Source: Auriscalpium vulgare (Eukaryota > Basidiomycota > Agaricomycetes > Russulales > Auriscalpiaceae). From it: a DNA stretch of 64,000 nt. Below the pieces are notes generated by a model. The model saw nothing but the letters and a program-made list of their open reading frames with translations, was not told where the DNA came from and did no database searches. Location: NCBI GenBank assembly GCA_019915015.1, contig JAHBBC010000025.1, forward strand, positions 496,001-560,000, written 5' to 3'. Below, one piece after another: positions 34,008 through 42,264 of this stretch (within the stretch, counting starts at the first letter, position 1; each line of letters opens with the position of its first letter). Position numbers and translations under genes: made by a program.

Positions 34008-34037
<30 letters not shown>
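34008..34037 (+). repeat. Run of 30 guanines
   Basis: An uninterrupted G30 homopolymer, directly after a GGCGG-rich stretch. Lengths of such runs are error-prone in sequencing. Confidence 0.9.
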
Positions 34038-34039
<2 letters not shown>

Positions 34040-34198
34040 AGGGAGCACGCGAGATACATTATGTTAGACTCGGGCAGTCTACTGCAGGACAAGTAATAAG
34101 AGTATGATATGTGCAGGAGTAAGAGTATGTGCAGTGTAAAATAGTAAGATTATGTGTAGTGTAACATAGGAAGAGCATGTAGCATGTAGATTATTGAG

Positions 34199-36567
34199 CT
34201 ATGTACACAAGATTATGTTTGAGCGGGAGAGCGAGAGAGAGGGCGGGCACACATGCGTGTGCGCGGTTATCCGGAGGTCGGACGTTCGGTGCGGCGCGCG
34301 TTCACCCGCGCACAGCAGGCTGGAGGATGACCTCCGGCGGCGCGTTGCGAGGGCGCGGGGACGTCGGCAGACCGCGCGTGCGGGGATGTCGGCGGCCTGC
34401 ACGGCAGTCTGCGTCGCAACGACCGGCTCGGTCAGACCTGCCGCCGCTGCCCTCATCCTGTCCTTCTTCTTCGGCTGCAGCAGCGAGTGGAGCTGGCGCA
34501 GGGTGATACCCTTAGCCTTGCGCATGCCTTCGAGCTCCTCGATCGCCTCTGACAAGGTCTTGCCTGACTCCAAGAGGGCGGTGATGCGCGTCACAAAGAA
34601 CATAAACTGCGCCCAGCGCTGTCGGGCCTGTTGGTGCTCCAGTCAGCGCACAATCCGAGAAAACGGCAGCTCGACGACTCACCGCGCTGTCCTGGTGCGA
34701 CCGCCACACCCGCCGGCGGCCCTTATTCGTGATCTTGGCCTTCTGGTTGCCCCACTGCGTGTCGACAAGGCGGAGGGCAGCGGCCGACGCCCTCGATAAA
34801 GGCGCCCTCGTCCCAGGCGTGCCAGAGAGTGGCGATGTCCCTGAGCTCTCCCAAGCTCTCTGGGCGCAAGCACTCCCATAGGAGGGCTGGCCGCTTGACC
34901 ATGCCGGAGATAGCCTGCCAGTTGCAATTTGTGCCAGAGAAGTCCGGGTAAGTATGCAGCTGGCTGTCCGCCGTCCGCCGCGCCGCGGCCGGCAGGACAA
35001 GGTCGAACTGCGTGGGCACCGGTGAGAGGGGCAGGTCGGTGTGAGTCCTGTCGCCGCACGTCACGATCCGCGGACGGTGGACAAGGTGGATGCCGATCTC
35101 GAGCGGCGCATGGTGCGCAGTCCCGGCTGCAGGAGCGGGATCGGGAGGCAGCGCTATGGGCGCGCGTGTCGGCGTCGCAGGTGTCGCCCGCCGCGCGGGC
35201 GTCTTCGCCATCGCATCTTGCAATGGCCCAACCGGCGCAGATGGGTCGCCGGCGCCGGCTTCGCCAACGTGCGCCGAGTTCGGGGGTGGTCCTGACGGCG
35301 AGCTCGAGTGGCTGTAGGTGCATGTCGGTGTCGTAGGAGTCGCCGGGATATTAATGTATGTGGGGGAAGGCGCGCACGGCGTCGTGAGCCGGCGAAGGGC
35401 GGCGGCGCCGCGGGGCTTGGTCGGCGAGAGGCTGTCAGTCCGGCGCACGAGCGTTTCAAGCTGGACTGTGTGCGGAAGGCTTCCACCATGGTATCCGAGT
35501 GCCGCTGAGCGATGGCGACGAAGGCGGTCTGGGTGGGCGTCTCACTGAACTCCTCGCTTATCTCTGCCAGCTGCGCGTCGGCCTCCTTCGTGCGGCGCAT
35601 TTCCGGCCACTGCTGCAGGAACGCTTGCGCCTCATCAGAGACGAGGACTGCGATGCGCTTGAAAAGAGGCGAGTCCGGGAAGACTTCGTGAATAGCGCCG
35701 ACGACCTGCGACGAGACAGGTGAGCGCTTACCCGCCAGAAAAAGGGCCGCAGGTGCTGCAGCAGCTCGAGGAAGAGTTGATCGTCCCGTGGTTGATGCGG
35801 GCGCCGTCGAGCCGGAGCGCAGCGAGCGTGGGCTCGACGAATGGGAACAGCTGCGTGCACAGCTCTTGCGGAACCTCGACCTCTGCCCACGGGACCTGAT
35901 ACTGCTCGCCGACATAAAACCCGGCGAGCGCGGTGACGGCCAGTGCGCGTCACCTGAGGGCAGTCAATCGCAGGTCGAGGCATCGGGACACCGTTTTCGG
36001 GATCTTTGCGGCGCAAACCTCGCGCTGAACCGTGCTCAACCAGTGGCCGACACCGTCGATCTCGTCCATGGACGCGCTGGATGTGAGGGTCAGCACACGA
36101 GTCGTTCCTGAAGCGCCGGAGAGCGCACCTTATGTCCTCCTAGTACATGCTCGGCATCGTGCGCCGCGCCAGGTGGAGCTTCTTGGCAGACTTGATGCAT
36201 GATGGTGGTCGGCTCGAGGGATGCGGTGTACATCTTGCGCAGCGCGTCGGCTCCGCAGAGTCTTTCACCGACGTGGCGTCCGGACACGAGCTTGACCTTC
36301 CGCCCTCTTCCGCCATGTCGCAACTCGTGACCAGTCCCAGCCATCGACCTTCTTCACGAGCTGCTCTTGGTCGAAGCTGTAGTGAAGCAGGATGGCGAGG
36401 GCGCCAACCGAGCACCGCAGCGGGTCGCGATAGGTCGCGATGCGGCAGGGCAAAGTTGTAGTCGGGCTCGTTTTTTCCGCGTAAATCATCTCCTTCGCCT
36501 CACTTCCCCCTCCTTGCTGGACAGCCGTCCTGCGCCAACTTTGAACAGAGCTAGTTTTCTGCGTCAT
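34199..36567 (-). pseudogene. Degenerate Crypton/Ndc10-like tyrosine recombinase gene
   Basis: Read from 36567 down in changing frames, the strand gives IATYRDPLRCSVGALAILLH and DWSRVATW, then KLVSGRHVGERLCGADALRK, then KKLHLARRTMPSMY (His-x-x-Arg of a tyrosine-recombinase core), LAGFYVGEQYQVPWAEVEVP, LFLELLQHLRPFFWR, VVGAIHEVFPDSPLFKRI, a Pro/Thr-rich linker, TNCNWQAISGMVKRPALLWE, LVDTQWGNQKAKITNKGRRR and KTLSEAIEELEGM. This succession is that of agaricomycete genes related to Cryptons and the Ndc10 fold (DxLRCSVGALAFYLHYRFD, HLARHxLGY, ELRPYLFQ...). Crypton enzymes move DNA through a tyrosine-recombinase reaction. At least four frame changes (near 36330, 36190, 35790 and 34790) show that the copy is dead. 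Assignment of the last third (34199-35000) to the same gene rests on memory of related genes. Confidence 0.55.
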
Positions 36568-37083
36568 TGATCAAAGAACTGGTGCTAGCATACACCTGTG
36601 ATGTTGTGTCGCTTCTTGTAGCCTTGATATGTTCAGGACAGTCTACAGAGGTGACCTAGATAAGACGCGTTAGATGCACACCAGTTGCGTAGCTACCTTT
36701 ATATGCTCTTTGCAAATAAGACGTAGAATTCATGAAAATGTTGGGGTACAAGAAATCTGGCGGAATTGGCAAACATCCTGTTCCGATCACTCGATGACCA
36801 CCACAATTTTTATGTAAGGACTTTACCACCAGCAACCAATCCGTATACACTTGGAACTATACATTGCCATACGTGATACAAGTCTATGTAAAAATTTCCG
36901 AAGCAATGGCCAGAACACTCGCAGAGTAAGAAGCCGACGTCCTGACCCGAGGACGCATCTATGACTGTAAGCAAATATCTTAGTAAGTACAAGAATCCCA
37001 GAGAGTACGTCGGTCAACAGTACAATTCAGGTCTGCATGATGCCGGACTTCCCAAAGACTACATACGCGCGACGACGGAAGTC
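36568..37083. other. Intergenic stretch, AT-richer, no gene seen
   Basis: Only short unsupported open frames on the minus strand. It lies between the recombinase relic and the 3' end of the Zn2Cys6 gene. Confidence 0.45.
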
Positions 37084-38002
37084 TCAAGAAGCACCGACGC
37101 CTTGTAAGGTGCAGGAGGCAGCCGAATCAGTGGGGGATGGGTGAATGCGGCGACTGGTTGTGGTGGACGTTACATGAGGCTTGCGTTTGTTCGGGCCACG
37201 CATCTTGCGTTCAGGGGCGTACGTGCATACGAAATTGCGAGTGAGACAGCGCTGGCAAGCCGGTCGGTCTCCAGAGCACTACACACGAAGACGGTCAGCC
37301 GTTGACCGCGCGTGTGTCGGTACTGTGAGAGGTAGTCTTACCTTGGCCTTGCGCTTGCGGCATTTCTCACAGGCCTGCGCGGTCCGCGAGGATACACCAG
37401 TTGGAGCCTGAGGGTTGAGAGAACCAGCCCCCCTGCTACCGATGCCCCACATAACCCAATTTCTCCCAGAGTGCGATGACGACGATGTATCCTGCGGGAG
37501 TATTCGGGCGTTCGTAGTAAGCGTCTCTGATGGCGCAAGCGGAGGTATGAAGGGTGCCATATGCTGGTCTGCAAGAAAGTACGTTGGCGCCGGTAGGAGC
37601 ATCGCAACGTCAGTCGATGGGCTGGTATATGGGTCGGCCATCCCTGCCTCCAAGTACCCCATGCACGTGTCGAGAAAGGCCATGTCGAAAGTTGTGTTGG
37701 GAGCAAGCAGGGCCTGATAGAAAGTTTGTGATTGAAAATAGACATCGGGAAGTGTGTTGTGTAGCGAGTCCAGGGTAAGAAGCCCTTGCGGTGAGTGAGC
37801 CATATATTCTGCCCAACCGGCTTCCGGTTGATTTAGCTGGTCTATGATCAGATTGCGAGATCAGCCAGTGAAGGCTGACAGAGTATAGGATAGAAGTACC
37901 GCTGCCGCGAATGATGTCCTGTGGAGGGAAAAGGGGCGACGGAAGATTTTGATTTCCATCATTGAAGTCGGCCGCGACGGACATGTCTGAAAGTTGACGC
38001 AT
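37084..38002 (-). CDS. Zn2Cys6 (fungal binuclear cluster) transcription factor
   Basis: Exons 37900-38002, 37342-37841 and 37084-37278 (58- and 63-nt introns) give an intact 265-aa protein. The zinc cluster spans the last intron: ACEKCRKRKAK is followed by CSGDRPACQRCLTRNFVC, giving C-x2-C-x6-C-x6-C-x2-C-x6-C, the exact Zn2Cys6 spacing, then a basic linker (APERKMRGPNKRKPH). The cluster lies near the C-terminus; the long N-terminal part is acidic/neutral with aromatic residues (LDSLHNTLPDVYFQSQTF) and Ser/Pro stretches, as in activation regions. It should bind DNA in the nucleus as a transcription regulator, judging by the family. Target genes are not suggested by the neighbours. The start was set at ATG 38002; ATG 37984 in the same frame is an alternative. 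Confidence 0.85.
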
Positions 38003-38632
38003 GAGCGGGATAGTGAGTGTGCTGAAGACGGCAGATATAGCGTATGAGCGTCGATCGGTGAGAGGTGATCCTCATGGCCAAGAGCGGCGACATACCTTGG
38101 TGTTGCTTAGTGTGCGGGCAAGGCCCAGATGACTTCGAGGACACTGGGTGCTGCCTGTACCATCGCCGTTGAGTGAACGACGAGTACTCATGGCTCTGGC
38201 GTGCGAGGGCATGCGGCGCGGAAGTCTGCATAGGGATGGGATAGGATGGGATAGGATACAGGTAAATGGACACGGGTATCATGCATTGCCTCAGTCGGCT
38301 TTGAAGAGAAAAGAAAGCGGCGACAGTCGAACGGCACCGTGACTGCCAACAGGCAGCGTTCAGGGACTCCTGCGGGCGGAGCAATGATGCGGATCATCTA
38401 GTGAAGTACTTACATAGCGATGGGACGATATTTCTGTGGGAAATTGGTTGTTATCGAGGTTGACGGGGTAAATATTTCTTCAACCAATTTCTCATGGCAA
38501 ACTAGTGTGCATATATTCCTGACTTGGGCTACTTACTGGGGAAGTGCCGACTGCGTCGGCGGCCACCTTGCTTGCCGTTTGGGTTGGTGGGCCATCGTTT
38601 GTGTACAATCTCTCTTCATCTACCCCTACAGC
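38003..38632. other. Intergenic stretch between the Zn2Cys6 and RING genes
   Basis: A GGGATAGGAT-type simple repeat lies at 38231-38258. A pyrimidine-rich acceptor-like stretch ends at 38631, so a further 5' exon of the RING gene may lie in this region. No other feature is seen. Confidence 0.45.
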
Positions 38633-39269
38633 ATGCATCATATATGTCCTAAATGTCGAATCAGAATCGATCACAATGCGCAACTCTTCAGGACTGAATG
38701 CGGTGAGTGTGCTCAGTGAAGTCGTGGAATCGCGTTTTGCTAGGATATTCTATCTGTCCAGCGCATCTGTTCCATCGAGAATGCCTCGATTCGCATCGAG
38801 GACCGTGCCCCGCTTGCGGATTTGAGATCAGCATGGCAAAAGCGAAGCGAGCGTATTTGGAACACGACTCTGATGAGTCCGATGAGACATACCGGGCTGA
38901 CATTGCCATGTAAGTGTTTCGAACTTGAGCTTGCACGGCCTTACGTACTATGGTATCCTCAGGAAGATAGCGGTCCTAGAAGAAAGGAAAGCAGCCCTAT
39001 CAATCGAGCATGAGGACTTGCAGGCACGACAGCGAACGATGGACGCCAGAGAGCAACAGAACATGACCTTGCATGCACGGTTGCTAAAGGAGGCCACGTC
39101 CGCTGAAGACACTGCCAGCGCACTGGAGAAAGAGGCAGATGAGCTTAGGGCGAAGCTTCGCGAGGTGAAGGAGACAAAGGTCAAGCCGGCCACCAGCGCC
39201 AAGGTGCGTCAGGTGTCAACATCTGAGATGAAACCAGAACTGAAATGTCTTTAGGGCGGTGTAGCCTGA
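38633..39269 (+). CDS. Small RING-finger protein with coiled coil
   Basis: Exons 38633-38702, 38762-38909 and 38963-39201 join in phase, with a last exon 39255-39269 (GGVA, TGA) if the GTGCGT...CTTTAG intron at 39202-39254 is removed; without that splice the frame ends at 39254. The N-terminal CPKCRIRIDHNAQ, TECAHLFHREC and CPACGFE give C-x2-C, C-x-H-x2-H-x2-C and C-x2-C, a RING-H2-type zinc site. After an acidic linker (HDSDESDETY), residues from about 70 to 150 form a charged coiled coil (VLEERKAALSIEHEDLQAR, SAEDTASALEKEADELRAKL). RING plus coiled coil is the layout of several E3 ubiquitin ligases (TRAIP is one); substrate and partner are unknown. An upstream exon is possible. Confidence 0.7.
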
Positions 39270-39500
39270 AGGGCTGGCTTCGAACTCTCGGCCCTCAAAG
39301 TACAAGATAGTAGCATATGCTCAGGCCAATTGATGACGTGCGACGACGAAAGATAGGAGGTTGTGTAGACTATGGCCGCGCGAGCTGAGACGATCGCTAT
39401 CACTAATACTAACTAGGAACACTAATTCAGTGACCCTACTAGTAACGACGTGTTGTGTCAGTACGCGGCATGGCGTCGTTATGGCGGACATTGTGCATAC

Positions 39501-40069
39501 CTTTTCGCTCCCGCCCTCGATAAGTTGTGACTGTCTTGCGAGTGACCCAGCGCGTCGCTCCATCAGGGCGGATATACAAATGGTGGCCGGATAGCGCTGA
39601 GTTCGGATGCACCTGCCCATCCACAGCCTCTTCCCAGCGACCGGCTGTGCCAAACCTGCGGAATAGCGGTGTCTTCAACACTATGGATGAATATGTCACC
39701 CAACACAACATGGGAAATGTCAGGCGGATGGAATATCTTCACCTCCCCCTTGGATTTGTACCAGCGCGTGATGAAAGGCTCTCCTCGTCTTTTGAGTTCG
39801 AACCGCTTCGGCCAAGAGCTGTCTGGAGGCCGAGGGAGAGACAGAGAGGCGGCAGAGCCACGGTTCAGCATGGTGGGGTCGACGTTAGAGGTTGGTATGG
39901 TGTCAGATTCAGGATTTGAGCCAGTCCGAGGGAGATCCAAGGGTTTAGGATCATCCGTACCAGCGCACGATTCATCGAACGTAGGGCCTTCAGTGGTTAT
40001 TCGGCGGAATATGAGCCGTCGATGGGCGCGTGGCAAAGGAGGGCTGGCGCATGGCGCAGGGTGGAGCAT
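39501..40069 (-). pseudogene. Broken paralogue of gene O
   Basis: From ATG 40069 a Pro/Ser-rich frame leads to ITRWYKSKGEVKIFHPPD, GDIFIHSVEDTAIPQVW, and then, after a one-base frame change near 39650, GTAGRWEEAVDGQVHPNS, HHLYIRPDGATRWVTRKT and a GTATGC donor at 39500. Gene O reads STSWYKSTGEARISHPPD, ADLYIHVNTTTEPRLQIW, DGRWQIAQEGMYHPKH and RLFVRVNDDPSWVQ at matching places. The domain is not one I can name. The frameshift and uncertain 3' end suggest a pseudogene. It lies just downstream of the gene Q terminus, while gene O lies upstream of gene Q, so the two flank the same locus. Confidence 0.6.
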
Positions 40070-40119
40070 CTGATCGATGCAGGGGCATGTGACAAAGGAG
40101 GGCTGAGGCAAGATGTAGT

Positions 40120-40135
40120 GGGGGGGGGGGGGGGG
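40120..40135 (+). repeat. Run of 16 guanines
   Basis: A G16 homopolymer followed by TACCCATGG. It is a likely site of sequencing-length error. Confidence 0.85.
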
Positions 40136-40381
40136 TACCCATGGACCCATGGAAATTTACCACCCCGCCCCGCAGTACGTAGCTCGACTCACGACGCACC
40201 CGAATACACCGGCACCATACATGCCATTGCCATTGCCATTGCCAACGTCGACGTATTAACATACAAGTAACAATTCGCAAACTTGGAAGAGCTCTAGAAA
40301 TTCGTGTGTAAGCATGTGCGAGCGATGCAACCGAGGGCCGAGGCCACAGCTTACATTTTGACGGCAGCCGCGGTGCTGTTT

Positions 40382-40450
40382 TTACTCTTCGTTCATCTGA
40401 GGGTTCAGCTCTCCAAGTTCAAACGCGTCCAGCGAAGCCAACCAGTCCGC
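40382..40450 (-). pseudogene. Gene Q, 3' end of last exon, cut off by the LTR element
   Basis: The minus strand here reads ADWLASLDAFELGELNPQMN and then Glu-Glu-TAA (stop at 40382-40384). Gene A ends with the similar DEKWLASLDQFDLEMLDPQM. The fragment begins exactly at the left edge of the retrotransposon and its first four bases (CCGC at 40447-40450 on the plus strand) are the target duplication. The rest of gene Q resumes at 49718. Confidence 0.85.
40447..40450 (+). repeat. Target-site duplication, left copy (CCGC)
   Basis: The 4 bp before the 5' LTR match the 4 bp after the 3' LTR (49718-49721). Removing one copy with the element restores the reading frame of gene Q, which confirms the length. 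Confidence 0.9.
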
Positions 40451-41799
40451 TGATACGCCTGCTACGCGTGTGGCTACTGTTTGCGCATTTTCGATGCACT
40501 GTGGCACTCGCACAGTGGCTCCGACCGTTGCCATGCATCCCCGACTCTATCGTTCTCGCCGAAACACTCGCACAACAGCTAGCTCTGTAGCTGTCCGCGC
40601 AATTGTTCGCTGCAGTTCGCCGACGCTCGCTCTCACTCGCACATCATCCTACGACAGTCGCCGAAGTCACGCCACGTCCCCTGCACCCTAGTCACTCATC
40701 AGCAGTCAGACAATGTTCTCCCAAGGTCGCACCGACTCGCTATACGTTCAGGCGTGCATACACAGCTCGTGCACACTCGCACTCGACATCGCTGCTTCGC
40801 CCGAGCATCGCTACACGTTTGCATCGTTCGCCTGAGCCAGCCACGTCATCGCCGAGGTCGCCCGACTCGTCCGAGCATCTAGAGCAATCCATCAACTGCA
40901 TAGTCCGTCGGATCTTGGCCATGTCTCACATCAATTAGCCCACATCACCGAAGCCAGAGCCATGAGATAGCAACCCCGTCCACGTCGTCGCAGTCGTTCG
41001 CCGGCGCTCGCCTGTACTCAGCGGACACAGCTGCACATGCCCGACCTCCCAGCGACTCAGAGATGCAGCGCAGACTCGCAGACCATCGAGCTATTGCCCA
41101 GCGACATCGGAGACGATCCCCGAGCCCGAGACATCAGCGGACCGGATCAACGACCACTTTTGACGCGTCGCTGATGCGCCCCGAGTGTCCCGGAGACTTT
41201 GCTGGAGATATCTCCGCTTTTGTGTCTAGGCCTTTGATATCTCTTCTCTCTCATTCGCTATAATTCGCCGATGCTTCGCACGGCTTCGCTGACTGCATTG
41301 CATGACTCGTGTAGCTACTCCGACGCATTTTCCCATGTATAAGTGTAGCTAGCAGTGTTTGCATGCGATAGGAACTTCTCCCCCCAGAGACAGCACCTCA
41401 AACCTCGAGAACTATCGTCTTTCATCTTCGCAGCGCATCGTTTAGCCCTTTTATCGACATCGACATTGCATTCACCTTCGCAGCGCATCGTTTACGCACT
41501 TGCATATTGAGAACCTTCGCCCTATCGTCGCCCATCGTCGCCCAGCGTCGCCTACCGTCCCCGACCTTCGCCCTACCTCCCCGACTCTCGCTACGCCACC
41601 CCAAGCCTTGTATTGCCGCCCACACCTTCGCCGACACTCCCCCTCATCCCCCGTCGCTCGCTACACTTCCCCAGTGACAGCTGCGACTCTCCGAGCCCTC
41701 TGGTAGACCTGGGACACGCCCCCCAACTAAAACAGTACTACTCGACGAGCAGGGTTTGGTTTTGTCATCTGACCGCCTGTCCGACGAGTTTGGTCATCA
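40451..41799 (+). repeat. 5' LTR
   Basis: Starts TGATACGCCTGC and ends GGTCATCA. It is pyrimidine-rich on the plus strand near its 3' end. It contains a TATAAG word near 41338 that could serve as promoter, a palindrome GGAGATATCTCC at about 41204, and two direct copies of CTTCGCAGCGCATCGTTTA about 50 bp apart (near 41427 and 41477). No long gene-like frame is supported in it. Confidence 0.95.
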
Positions 41800-41803
41800 T
41801 TTG

Positions 41804-41820
41804 TGGAGCCCACCGCGAGG
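41804..41820 (+). promoter_or_regulatory. Primer-binding site (possibly for tRNA-Cys)
   Basis: TGGAGCCCACCGCGAGG begins 4 nt after the 5' LTR. Its complement would end in GGTGGGC-U-CCA: a 7-nt acceptor strand, a U discriminator and CCA. A U73 discriminator is characteristic of tRNA-Cys, so tRNA-Cys is the best guess for the primer. The tRNA itself is not in this window. Confidence 0.6.
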
Positions 41821-42264
41821 GGCACTACCAGAATTCTTCCAGGACGCTCATCCTCGACTCCCCCCTCTCGTCGACATCGCTATCCGACTCGCGTCTCGTC
41901 GCTCGCAGAGGAGCTACGTGAATCGTTTGTCGTTTGGCCCCCCAGTCCAGGAGAACTTTTTTCCTCCGTTCCCAGTCCTTTTGCAACACACAACAACCTC
42001 TCCGACGTCTCGCACAGCGACAGCGAGGTTCAGCAAATTTTAGGAGACCTTTCACCGTTCCCTGGAGCCGCTACACCATCGCCTTTGCATCGCTCGCAAT
42101 CGCATCGCACACCCGATCGCACACCCCCGTCGCCGTCGCCACAGCCGTTATCGCCACCTCGTAATCTCACCGATCGCCTTGCATCACGTCCGACATCGTC
42201 TATCGTCAATCCACTCCCTACAACTGCCCTACCCACTCCAGTCAATCCCCTACCTCGTCGCATC

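Noticed and set aside
34199..34799. Plus-strand 201-aa open frame as a gene
   Set aside because: It is antisense to the recombinase relic and shows only the mirrored codon bias of that strand.
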